A stretch of DNA of 11,947 bases from contig SOHS01000164.1 of the NCBI GenBank assembly GCA_004377135.1, positions 1-11,947 of the forward strand, given 5' to 3'. Below are positions 6,399-11,947 of this stretch, in pieces. The notes under the pieces are model-generated. The model saw only the letters and a list, made by a program, of their open reading frames with translations. It had not been told where the DNA came from and did no database searches. The translations under genes and the position numbers were made by a program. How positions within the stretch are numbered: position 1 is the first letter of the stretch; every line of letters begins with the position of its first letter. This DNA is from Dehalococcoidia bacterium. GTDB lineage: Bacteria > Chloroflexota > Dehalococcoidia > GIF9 > AB-539-J10.

Positions 6399-7556
6399 GT
6401 GCAGGAGGGGGAGATAAAGCAAAGATTTTTTACTACTGAAGCCAAGGCAGAACGAGCATTCCTCGTCGGGGTGGGAAGCAAGACCTCTAACAACAACGAT
6501 TGGTCAATTAAAGATTCTTTACAAGAGCTATCCTACCTGACTAAAACGGCGGGCGCCAATGTAGTAGGTATGTTAACTCAGAACCTGAACGCACCTTCGC
6601 CCGCCTATTATATAGGTAAAGGTAAAATTGAGGAACTAGTCAGCCTCAAAGAGCAAACTCAGTACGACACAGTAATCTTTGATGATGAACTGTCGCCGAG
6701 GCAGCAAAGAAATCTCGAAGAGACGTTGGGGGTCAAAGTTATTGACCGCAGTGCTCTGATCTTACACATATTCGCCCGAAAAGCTCGAACCCACGAAGGA
6801 AAACTCCAGGTTGAGTTGGCCCAGCACCAATATCTTTTACCCCGGCTTGTCGGGCAGTGGCGCCATTTAGAGCGACTTGGCGGTGGCATCGGCACCAGGG
6901 GTCCCGGTGAGGCACAATTGGAAACCGATCGCCGCCTTATCAATAACCGCATCAATCTCCTTCAGCATAAAATAGAAAGTGTCAGGAAGCATCGAGCACT
7001 TTACAGGAGGCGCCGTAAGGAGACTGGCACGCCTATCGTAGCTCTTGTGGGTTATACTAACGCAGGTAAGAGCACTTTGTTTAACACCTTAAGTAAAGCC
7101 AGTGTAGATGTAGAAAATAAGCTCTTTTCTACTTTGGACCCTGTGACTCGGCGGCTGGCTCTACCCACCGGGCAACAATTTCTAATCACCGATACCGTCG
7201 GCTTTATTAACAAACTTCCGCCTTCAATAATTGCCGCATTTCGAGCCACTTTAGAGGAACTGGATGAGGCTGATTTACTTCTCCATATAGTTGACATAAC
7301 ACACAAGAACGCTGCTAATCAGTGTCTCACAGTAGAAAAGATACTAAGCGAACTGAACTTAGAAAATAAACCAAAATTTACTGTATTCAATAAGCTAGAC
7401 TTGACTTTAAGCAGCGAGGCGGAGCTGAAATCATTGACCACCATTCCTGACTTCGAGGATGGAATTTTGTTGCCGAACGAGGGCATTGTTCTTATCTCTG
7501 CTGCCAAAGGATGGGGGATGGATGAGCTGCTAAATAACATAGCTCGTCATATTTAG
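6399..7556 (+). CDS. hflX: GTPase HflX
   Basis: HflX is a translational GTPase that binds the 50S subunit and can split stalled or hibernating 70S ribosomes, notably in heat stress. The N-terminal HflX domain (about 15-200) contains NVVGMLTQNLNAPSPAYYIGKGK, the FDDELSPRQQRNLE segment, and the glycine-rich linker RLGGGIGTRGPGEAQLETDRR (159-179). The G domain has GYTNAGKST (218-226), TLDPVTRRL (245-253), DTVGF (265-269), NKLD (331-334) and SAAKGWG (367-373). Counting is from GTG 6399, giving 385 residues; if translation starts at ATA 6414 it has 380. It lies 21 bases after dapL, in the same direction. Identity is clear; only the start is in doubt. Confidence 0.95.
   Translation: MQEGEIKQRFFTTEAKAERAFLVGVGSKTSNNNDWSIKDSLQELSYLTKTAGANVVGMLTQNLNAPSPAYYIGKGKIEELVSLKEQTQYDTVIFDDELSPRQQRNLEETLGVKVIDRSALILHIFARKARTHEGKLQVELAQHQYLLPRLVGQWRHLERLGGGIGTRGPGEAQLETDRRLINNRINLLQHKIESVRKHRALYRRRRKETGTPIVALVGYTNAGKSTLFNTLSKASVDVENKLFSTLDPVTRRLALPTGQQFLITDTVGFINKLPPSIIAAFRATLEELDEADLLLHIVDITHKNAANQCLTVEKILSELNLENKPKFTVFNKLDLTLSSEAELKSLTTIPDFEDGILLPNEGIVLISAAKGWGMDELLNNIARHI
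6403..6408 (+). promoter_or_regulatory. Strong ribosome binding site inside the annotated 5' end of hflX
   Basis: AGGAGG is followed by further G residues, but it sits downstream of the only ordinary in-frame start (GTG 6399). The in-frame codon at the right distance behind it is ATA at 6414-6416, five bases after the last G of AGGAGG. The true start is therefore unresolved: either GTG 6399 without a ribosome binding site or a rare ATA start. Confidence 0.5.
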
Positions 7557-7577
7557 GGGTCAGTCTCTTATTAGAAA

Positions 7578-8219
7578 ATGAAAATTACAATTGTTTACGA
7601 CAATGAAGCAAGAAAAGTGAGGCTAAGACAAGGTCATGGATTTTCTGCCCTTATTGAAGATACAGGAGTGTCACCACTCTTGTTTGATACAGGCGCTGAT
7701 GGCCCCGCATTACTACATAATATGAGAGAGCTTAATATTGACCCGCAGGACATAAGTGTAATCGTAATCTCACATGCCCATGGCGATCATACTGGAGGAC
7801 TTACTGAAATCCTTGGAATAAATAGGATTGCTGAACTTTACCTCCCAAGTTCCCTCAAGAGAGCATTTCCAGGAAGAAAGGTAACCATGGTCAAAGGTCC
7901 CGTACAAATTCGTGAAAACATTTTCTCGACTGGCGAACTTGAAGAAGTAGAGCAATCCCTAGCCCTCAAAACTAATAAGGGGATATTTGTGCTTACAGGT
8001 TGTGCTCACCCCGGGATGGAAAGTGTTCTCGCCGCTGCTGCAAAGTTTGGGGAACTCTATGGAATTGCCGGTGGATTCCATGGATTTCATAATTTTGAGG
8101 CTTTCCATGGCTTATCGTTGATTTGCCCCTGTCATTGCACCACGTACAGGCAGGAGATAAGAGATTTATTTAAAGATAGAACTTTAGGGTGTGGAGCAGG
8201 GCTGGTAATCGAATTATAA
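7578..8219 (+). CDS. Metallo-beta-lactamase-fold hydrolase (COG1237-like)
   Basis: The 213 residues form one metallo-beta-lactamase domain. The zinc motif is HAHGDHTGG at 66-74 (H66, H68, D70, H71), followed by GCAHPGM with His144 and a last histidine in CPCHC (His186). LLFDTGAD at 34-41 and the ending GCGAGLVIEL fit the family. The pattern, with an HC motif near the end, is closest to the COG1237 group, some archaeal members of which are linked to a methanopterin-precursor synthase; the substrate here is unknown and I do not claim that reaction. The protein is shorter than many of that group (about 250 or more). It starts 21 bases after hflX with no obvious ribosome binding site. Its last 6 bases overlap the convergent yggS gene. 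Confidence 0.85.
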   Translation: MKITIVYDNEARKVRLRQGHGFSALIEDTGVSPLLFDTGADGPALLHNMRELNIDPQDISVIVISHAHGDHTGGLTEILGINRIAELYLPSSLKRAFPGRKVTMVKGPVQIRENIFSTGELEEVEQSLALKTNKGIFVLTGCAHPGMESVLAAAAKFGELYGIAGGFHGFHNFEAFHGLSLICPCHCTTYRQEIRDLFKDRTLGCGAGLVIEL

Positions 8220-8921
8220 AGAACGAACTCTCTCGCCAAATATCTTAGTGCCTATTCTGATTATATTGGCACCCTCTTCCATGGCAACTTTATAAGAATT
8301 AGTCATGCCCATGGAAAGATATTTCATCTCTACATTGGCCAACTCCAGCCCTTTAATTTTTTCAAATATCCTTCTTGTCTCCACAAAATAAGGCCTGGAG
8401 TCTTCAGGGTTTCCAAAACGAGGTCCCATCGTCATAAGGCCCATAATTTTGATATTTCTAAGACGGGATATTTCTCTTATTAATTGTTCCACATCCTCAG
8501 GGAACACTCCTGATTTCTGGGGTTCTCTGCCACTATTTACCTCAATCAATATTGGCATTATTTTGCCAATTTGAACACACTTTTTATCAATTTCCCTGGC
8601 TATTTCTAAAGAATTGACACCTTCTATCATGTCGAACATTTCCAGTACTTTTTTCCTGACATTATGCTTTTGAAAGGTCCCAATAAAATGCCATTTCGCT
8701 CTCCTTCCAACCTGTCCATATGCTTCCTTTGCTTCCTTGACATAATTTTCTCCAATGATTTTTATTCCCGCCTGAACAGCTTTCAGGACTTCCTCAGGTG
8801 TTCTTGTTTTTGCTGCCGCCACCACCTCGACTCCGTCAGGGAGTTCAGCCAATAATTTGGCAACGTTTTGTTTAGTTAGCTCGCTTGCCACATCATGATT
8901 GTAATCCATTGAGCTTGCCAT
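8214..8921 (-). CDS. yggS: YggS-family PLP-binding protein (PLP homeostasis)
   Basis: YggS/PROSC proteins bind pyridoxal phosphate in a single alanine-racemase-like barrel, without known catalysis, and balance PLP and amino acid pools. The ATG at 8921 gives 235 residues, a normal length. Motifs are VVAAAKTRTPEEV with the PLP lysine Lys38 (by this start), IGENYVKEA, WHFIGTFQKHNVRK, LIEVNSGREPQKSG, IMGLMTMGP, LSMGMTNSYKVAMEEGANIIRIG and the ending KIFGER. Alternative starts are TTG at 8927 and ATG at 8909; none has a strong ribosome binding site. It is convergent with the metallo-hydrolase gene, overlapping it by 6 bases. The PLP enzyme DapL nearby is a loose thematic link only. Confidence 0.93.
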   Translation of the reverse strand: MASSMDYNHDVASELTKQNVAKLLAELPDGVEVVAAAKTRTPEEVLKAVQAGIKIIGENYVKEAKEAYGQVGRRAKWHFIGTFQKHNVRKKVLEMFDMIEGVNSLEIAREIDKKCVQIGKIMPILIEVNSGREPQKSGVFPEDVEQLIREISRLRNIKIMGLMTMGPRFGNPEDSRPYFVETRRIFEKIKGLELANVEMKYLSMGMTNSYKVAMEEGANIIRIGTKIFGERVRSL

Positions 8922-9081
8922 CTTCAAGAATAAGAAATGCGGTAGGTATGGAAGACGTTCTCGCCTCTAACCAAAATGGGGATGCCTGAGAGAAGTTATG
9001 GGGCAATCAATCATTGAGAAGACAAGAAACGAAGAGCCCAGAAGGACAAATGGTTATTAAGCAGTCCCGGGTAAATAGGGG

Positions 9082-9110
9082 TTGACAAAAAGAGTATTTG
9101 TAGACATAAT
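9082..9110 (+). promoter_or_regulatory. Promoter of the tyrosine recombinase gene
   Basis: A perfect -35 TTGACA (9082-9087) is followed after 17 bases by -10 CATAAT (9105-9110, five of six). The expected start is near 9117. A perfect TATAAT also occurs at 9120-9125, with only a poor -35 match (TTGTAG, 9098-9103), and could serve a second overlapping promoter. Confidence 0.75.
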
Positions 9111-9112
9111 TT

Positions 9113-9142
9113 AACTGAGTATAATATTCCTTACACTCAGTT
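9113..9142. repeat. Perfect 8-bp inverted repeat over the recombinase transcription start
   Basis: AACTGAGT (9113-9120) and ACTCAGTT (9135-9142) are exact reverse complements separated by 14 bases. The repeat covers the predicted transcription start and ends 9 bases before the ribosome binding site. It could be a repressor operator (possibly bound by the recombinase itself) or a hairpin in the 5' leader. Confidence 0.65.
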
Positions 9143-9166
9143 GTAATCTGTAAGGAGGTAAAGTCG

Positions 9167-10102
9167 ATGCTACCACATATCGATGATTTTTTGCTAAATT
9201 TGCAGGCTAATAAATATTCCCCTGAGACGGTTTATAATTACGAGCGGGATCTTAATGTTTTCAGCAATTTCCTGAATGAAAGCAACATTGAGTTTGATAA
9301 AGTTGATAAGCGTGCTATCACCTACTATAAGGCATATCTGGGTTCTCGCGACCGCAAAACGTCAAGCTTAGGGCGAGGTGATAAACAGCTTGATTCCCGC
9401 TCTATAAACCGCATGCTGTCAGCGCTGAGAGCTTACCTGCGCTACTTAATTGACATTGATTACCCTTGTCCCTTGCCGCCTGAAGCGGTGAAATTAACCA
9501 AGGCTGGAAGAAAACATCCCCAAGTAGCTGAGCTTGAGGATTTAATTAGACTGATTGTAGCGCCAAGTTCCTTAGAGTCAAATATCAAAACGGCTTTAAG
9601 GAACCGCGCCATGCTGGAAGTGCTATTTGCTACTGGCATGCGCATCTCTGAGCTATGCAATCTAAATCGTAATCAAATCGACGATACCGGGCGGATTTTT
9701 ATTACCGGCAAGGGTAGAAAGCAACGCTTCGTTTACTTAACTCCACGGGCTAAACAACACCTGGATGCGTATTTAGTGACTCGTCAGGATGATTGTCCTG
9801 CCCTTTTTATCCCTTATGCCGGCAGAAATGTATCTAAATCACGGAAAAGGATTTCCACCAATTATCTTCAGGATAAAATTAAGAGATACCGGGAGAAATT
9901 AAAGATCAACGTCCCAACTTCAGCACATTCCCTGAGGCATGGTTTCGCTACTTACCTGGCTGAAAAAGGTGCTAATCCGGCAGCTCTTCAAATTCTTCTG
10001 GGTCATGAATCCTTGGATACCACCACCCGCTATGTCCATGCCTCCGATAAGTATGCTGAAGAGACTCACCGCAAATACCATCCTCTAGCTAAGACAGATT
10101 AG
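9167..10102 (+). CDS. Tyrosine recombinase, Xer-like
   Basis: This is a complete 311-residue tyrosine recombinase that cuts and rejoins DNA through a covalent phosphotyrosine. The N-terminal SAM-like core-binding domain spans about residues 1-105 (ANKYSPETVYNYERDL near 14-29). The catalytic domain follows with all expected residues: Arg159 (GMRISEL), Lys182 (TGKGRKQR), His254 and Arg257 (HSLRHGFA), His280 (LGHESLDTTTRYVH) and nucleophile Tyr289. Size and layout match XerC/XerD or the single archaeal-type XerA, rather than a larger phage integrase. It has a strong promoter and AAGGAGGT (9152-9159) 7 bases before the ATG. No dif-like site, attachment site or other mobile gene is visible nearby. 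It may be the housekeeping chromosome-dimer recombinase, or an integrase of a lost element; I cannot tell which. Confidence 0.93.
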   Translation: MLPHIDDFLLNLQANKYSPETVYNYERDLNVFSNFLNESNIEFDKVDKRAITYYKAYLGSRDRKTSSLGRGDKQLDSRSINRMLSALRAYLRYLIDIDYPCPLPPEAVKLTKAGRKHPQVAELEDLIRLIVAPSSLESNIKTALRNRAMLEVLFATGMRISELCNLNRNQIDDTGRIFITGKGRKQRFVYLTPRAKQHLDAYLVTRQDDCPALFIPYAGRNVSKSRKRISTNYLQDKIKRYREKLKINVPTSAHSLRHGFATYLAEKGANPAALQILLGHESLDTTTRYVHASDKYAEETHRKYHPLAKTD

Positions 10103-10104
10103 AA

Positions 10105-10154
10105 TCAGGCAATTAGAACATTATGTCAACTGTAATTAGGGGAGGGCTGCCTGA
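10105..10154 (+). repeat. Inverted repeat after the recombinase gene
   Basis: TCAGGCA (10105-10111) pairs with TGCCTGA (10148-10154), with a smaller AATTA/TAATT pair inside (10111-10115 and 10133-10137). It begins 2 bases after the stop codon. The bases after it are CAAAAATT, not a T run, so it is not a classic intrinsic terminator; it may be a weak stem-loop or chance. Confidence 0.35.
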
Positions 10155-10263
10155 CAAAAATTAAATGCCCTATTTTTAAACGACGTACAGAAGAATTTTG
10201 ATAAATACCATGCAACTAATACTATGTGGTGCCTTTACGGCCGCATCCCCACCCCTAATAACC

Positions 10264-11388
10264 TCAGTCAAAAAGCTCAGCCACCATTCTGCCCACGTAT
10301 CTGGCAATGGCAGGAGCGGCAGTTAGACCCGGGGATTCTATCCCGATTAGATTTATTAAGCCCGGGAAACCCGCTTTCTCTTCATGTGTAATAACGAAAT
10401 CTCGGAAGCCTTCGCCTGGGCCTTGAAGCTTGGGCCTTATGCCAGCAGATTCGGGGGCTAAATCTTCAAGTTCAATAAAGGGTAGGAATCTCTTGGCTGA
10501 ATTGTAGAAATATTGCTTATGCGTCTCGTCAACTACATAGTCTATCGCTTCAACATAGTAGGCGCTGGGGCCAAGTAGCACCCTACCATCGAGTCCCCGT
10601 CTCCAATGAATCCCATGTCCAGCTTGCTCTGGGACAGGATAAATGAGCCTGTTTACAACATTTCTATATTTTGAACTTAGACTGAAGTATTCGCCTTTAC
10701 AGTAATGGAGCCTGTAACCTGCTTTAGCTATGTCTATCCCAGCAAGCTGGGCTATCATGTCAGAGTTTAAGCCGGCGCAGTTCACGACAACATAGGCAAC
10801 AAAAGCAGAAATCCCATCTCGGTCCTTTATTTGAACTTTGTATTTTGCCCCTACCCTTTCTATTCCTATCACCTCAGTGTCGAAAACAAACTCGACTCCC
10901 TTTTCCCTCGCTTGGCTGTAAAGAAACTTCAGCAAAGTATAGGAATCCAAAATTCCGCTGGATGGTGATAATAGTCCAGCTCTAGCTTCGATATTTGGCT
11001 CGAGTTTCTTCAATTCCGTCCGGGAAAGGAGCACCAAATCATCGACACCATTTTTTCTTCCCTGCTGGTAAAGTTTTTCGAGCCAGCTAATCTCATCTTC
11101 GTCTGCTGCCACTATAATCTTGCCGGACATCTTATAGGCGATATTATGTTTATCACAAAGCTGGTAAAGCAGGCTTTTGCCTTCTACACAAAGCTTAGCC
11201 TTAAGGGAGTCCTCAGGGTGATAAATGCCGGCGTGAATAACTTCACTATTCCTGCTACTAGTCTCAAGCCCAAAGGTGCGGTTCTTTTCAAAGACGAATA
11301 CTTCTTTCTTCCCTTGTGCGATTTCACAAGCTGTAGCCAGGCCAATCACTCCAGCACCAATTATTACTACATCGATTTCAGCAAGCAT
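10264..11388 (-). CDS. lhgO: FAD-dependent oxidoreductase, L-2-hydroxyglutarate oxidase (LhgO/L2HGDH) type
   Basis: The product is a 374-residue member of the DAO flavoprotein family. Near the N-terminus it has the dinucleotide-binding GAGVIGLATACEIA (11-24) with acidic Glu34 ending the second strand (VFVFEK). The L-2-hydroxyglutarate oxidase signature ETSSRNSEVIHAGIYH is at 42-57. RLIYPVPEQAGHGIHWRRGLDGRVLLGPS lies about two thirds along, and the C-terminal flavin segment is IGIESPGLTAAPAIARYVG. These proteins oxidise L-2-hydroxyglutarate to 2-oxoglutarate, passing electrons to the membrane quinone pool or to oxygen; related enzymes act on other 2-hydroxy acids, so the substrate is inferred. 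The start ATG at 11388 overlaps the end of the cupin remnant (stop at 11378), which implies past translational coupling. An AAGG about ten bases upstream is only a weak ribosome binding site. Confidence 0.88.
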   Translation of the reverse strand: MLAEIDVVIIGAGVIGLATACEIAQGKKEVFVFEKNRTFGLETSSRNSEVIHAGIYHPEDSLKAKLCVEGKSLLYQLCDKHNIAYKMSGKIIVAADEDEISWLEKLYQQGRKNGVDDLVLLSRTELKKLEPNIEARAGLLSPSSGILDSYTLLKFLYSQAREKGVEFVFDTEVIGIERVGAKYKVQIKDRDGISAFVAYVVVNCAGLNSDMIAQLAGIDIAKAGYRLHYCKGEYFSLSSKYRNVVNRLIYPVPEQAGHGIHWRRGLDGRVLLGPSAYYVEAIDYVVDETHKQYFYNSAKRFLPFIELEDLAPESAGIRPKLQGPGEGFRDFVITHEEKAGFPGLINLIGIESPGLTAAPAIARYVGRMVAELFD

Positions 11389-11615
11389 TTTTAGCCAGCC
11401 TTGAGCCTAATCTATTTTGACGAAGGACAACGTCTTCTGATGGTATAGAGATGTTTAGTACCAGAGCTTCACCCTCGGTTTTAGGTATTGTAGATGGTAT
11501 CTGGTGCAATCCTCAGAATTTGGTGAGGCTTGAGTACTGCTGATTTGCCATCCACTGTAGCTCTGGCAGTCCCTTCTAGGATGAATAGGTATCTTTTCCA
11601 CTTTATCCCAGAATC
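11378..11615 (-). pseudogene. Cupin-domain gene remnant, no start codon and one frameshift
   Basis: Reading the minus strand from 11615 gives a frame encoding KRYLFILEGTARATVDGK, then a segment with LKPHQILRIAPDTIYNT, ending in TAA at 11483-11481. Moving one base forward, the next frame continues with KTEGEALVLNISIPSEDVV to a TGA at 11380-11378. Together they read as the central and C-terminal strands of a small cupin (VLEG-A-V-DG then LxPxQxxxIxPxTxYNT then LVLNISIPS). One extra T in ATACCTAAAACC explains the shift. No ATG, GTG or TTG precedes the first part in its frame, which is closed by TAA near 11636-11634, so the N-terminal strands and their metal ligands are missing. The end overlaps the lhgO start by 11 bases. 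A sequencing error could account for the frameshift but not for the missing start. Confidence 0.65.
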
Positions 11616-11623
11616 TTTTCCAC
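11591..11623. repeat. 11-bp direct repeat at the junction of the edge gene and the cupin remnant
   Basis: ATCTTTTCCAC occurs at 11591-11601 and again at 11613-11623, 22 bases apart. One copy lies in the last codons of the edge gene (residues VEKI), the other just after its stop codon, where the cupin remnant loses its beginning. This could be the footprint of a short duplication or of a deletion between repeats. Confidence 0.7.
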
Positions 11624-11947
11624 CTCCTCCTTATCCGCCTCCATCACGTGGGGTATGCCGGAGACCTCCGCCGCCTCATGAGTAAGGGCAACGATATCGC
11701 CACGGTCTAGGAACTTTACGTCGAACTTGCGGCTTCCAGCCATGAGCTGGCGTAAACCCTGGGCGAGCCGCTCGTAATAAGTGTAGAGCCCGATAGCCGA
11801 AGTTGGAATCCTCTCATAATCTTTGCCATACTCTCTTTTCAGCCCCTCAGCAGTAACAAAGATAGCTTCCCTCGTTTTGCCAAATCGCTGGAGATAAACA
11901 GGAAGTTGTCCGCTATTTATCGTTTCACCGATAGTCTTACCAACCAT
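11603..11947 (-). CDS. Unrecognised protein at the window edge (C-terminal part or whole)
   Basis: The frame is open from the window edge to TAA at 11605-11603. An ATG occupies the very last three bases (11947-11945), so this Met may be the start or an internal residue; nothing upstream can be seen. The 114 residues are soluble-looking, with no membrane segment or signal peptide, rich in charged residues, and contain YGKDYERIPTSAIGLYTYYERL in the middle and VALTHEAAEVSGIPHVMEADKEEVEKILG at the end. I recognise no family motif. It is followed, within a few bases and on the same strand, by the cupin remnant and lhgO, so the three were probably one transcription unit. An AAGGAGG-like stretch at 11632-11626 lies inside its coding sequence and could have been the ribosome binding site of the lost cupin start. 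Confidence 0.65.
   Translation of the reverse strand: MVGKTIGETINSGQLPVYLQRFGKTREAIFVTAEGLKREYGKDYERIPTSAIGLYTYYERLAQGLRQLMAGSRKFDVKFLDRGDIVALTHEAAEVSGIPHVMEADKEEVEKILG

Larger units (their letters stand above)
8922..9166. other. Intergenic region between divergent yggS and recombinase genes
   Basis: About 245 bases separate the two gene starts. The right third holds the recombinase promoter, inverted repeat and ribosome binding site listed separately. In the left part (8928-9080) I saw no open frame of note, no RNA gene and only a weak match to a promoter for yggS. Confidence 0.6.

Noticed and set aside
9101..9130. Possible dif or attachment site beside the recombinase gene (ACATAATTTAAC and nearby A/T-rich bases)
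   Set aside because: It lacks two inverted 11-bp arms around a 6-8 bp centre; the real inverted repeat there has a 14-base spacer, and the A/T-rich stretch is explained by the -10 boxes.
10104..10129. TTGACA on the minus strand at 10129-10124 as a promoter
   Set aside because: The hexamer 17 bases on is GATTCT, a poor -10, and it would only transcribe antisense through the recombinase gene.
10156..10177. AAAAAT...ATTTTT pair after the recombinase gene as a terminator
   Set aside because: The stem is made only of A-T pairs, too weak for an intrinsic terminator.
10135..10259. Inverted pair ATTAGGGG (10135-10142) and CCCCTAAT (10252-10259), perhaps ends of a small mobile element
   Set aside because: Only 8 bp, no flanking target duplication seen, and no gene or conserved structure between them; chance is likely enough.
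11146..11394. Plus-strand open frame opposite the start of lhgO
   Set aside because: It mirrors the clearly recognisable FAD-binding N-terminus of lhgO and has no ribosome binding site or family motif.
1..11947. CRISPR arrays, tRNA or rRNA genes, insertion sequences
   Set aside because: No regularly spaced repeats, no T-arm-like GGTTCRA motif in a cloverleaf context and no transposase motif were found on reading either strand.

Overview
The window looks like ordinary bacterial chromosome of moderate G+C, with strong AGGAGG-type ribosome binding sites, TTGACA/TATAAT-type promoters and tightly packed genes. The mix of an archaeal-style polyprenyl diphosphate synthase, the DapL (LL-diaminopimelate aminotransferase) lysine route and clustered pgk-tpiA-miaA-dapF-dapL-hflX would fit a Chloroflexota bacterium of the Dehalococcoidia type. 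That placement is inference from gene content and style; no rRNA or other marker is present to confirm it.

Left edge (1-371): a divergent control region. On the minus strand a small Cys/His-rich, probably zinc-binding protein starts at 217 and runs out of the window. It sits behind a near-consensus promoter (TTGATA-17-TATAAT) whose start point falls inside a CIRCE element (HrcA heat-shock operator, 235-261). On the plus strand a second promoter (330-359) lies so close to the first gene that its transcript should be almost leaderless.

Main operon (372-7556, perhaps to 8219, plus strand): polyprenyl diphosphate synthase, pgk, tpiA, miaA, dapF, dapL, hflX, then a metallo-beta-lactamase-fold protein. 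Junctions are a stop codon overlapping a ribosome binding site, ATGA and TGATG overlaps, or gaps of 10-21 bases, so co-transcription is likely. The genes supply prenyl diphosphates, two triose/glycerate glycolytic steps, tRNA i6A37 modification, the last two steps to meso-diaminopimelate (lysine) and a ribosome-associated GTPase. Two enzymes carry a non-canonical active-site residue: DapF has Ser where the first catalytic Cys is usual, and PGK has Ser in place of the Asp of its GGGD motif.

Middle (8214-10102): a convergent yggS-type PLP-binding protein overlaps the end of the metallo-hydrolase gene. Next comes a complete Xer-like tyrosine recombinase with its own strong promoter, a perfect 8-bp inverted repeat at the predicted transcription start, and a near-perfect ribosome binding site.

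Right side (10264-11947, minus strand): an unrecognised gene at the edge, a decayed cupin gene (no start, one frameshift) and an intact L-2-hydroxyglutarate oxidase-like FAD enzyme, apparently the remains of one operon. An 11-bp direct repeat marks the junction at the truncated end of the cupin remnant.

No CRISPR array, tRNA, rRNA or transposase gene was found. The most interesting items are the CIRCE-controlled zinc-binding protein, the DapF substitution, the operator-like repeat before the recombinase and the broken cupin gene.
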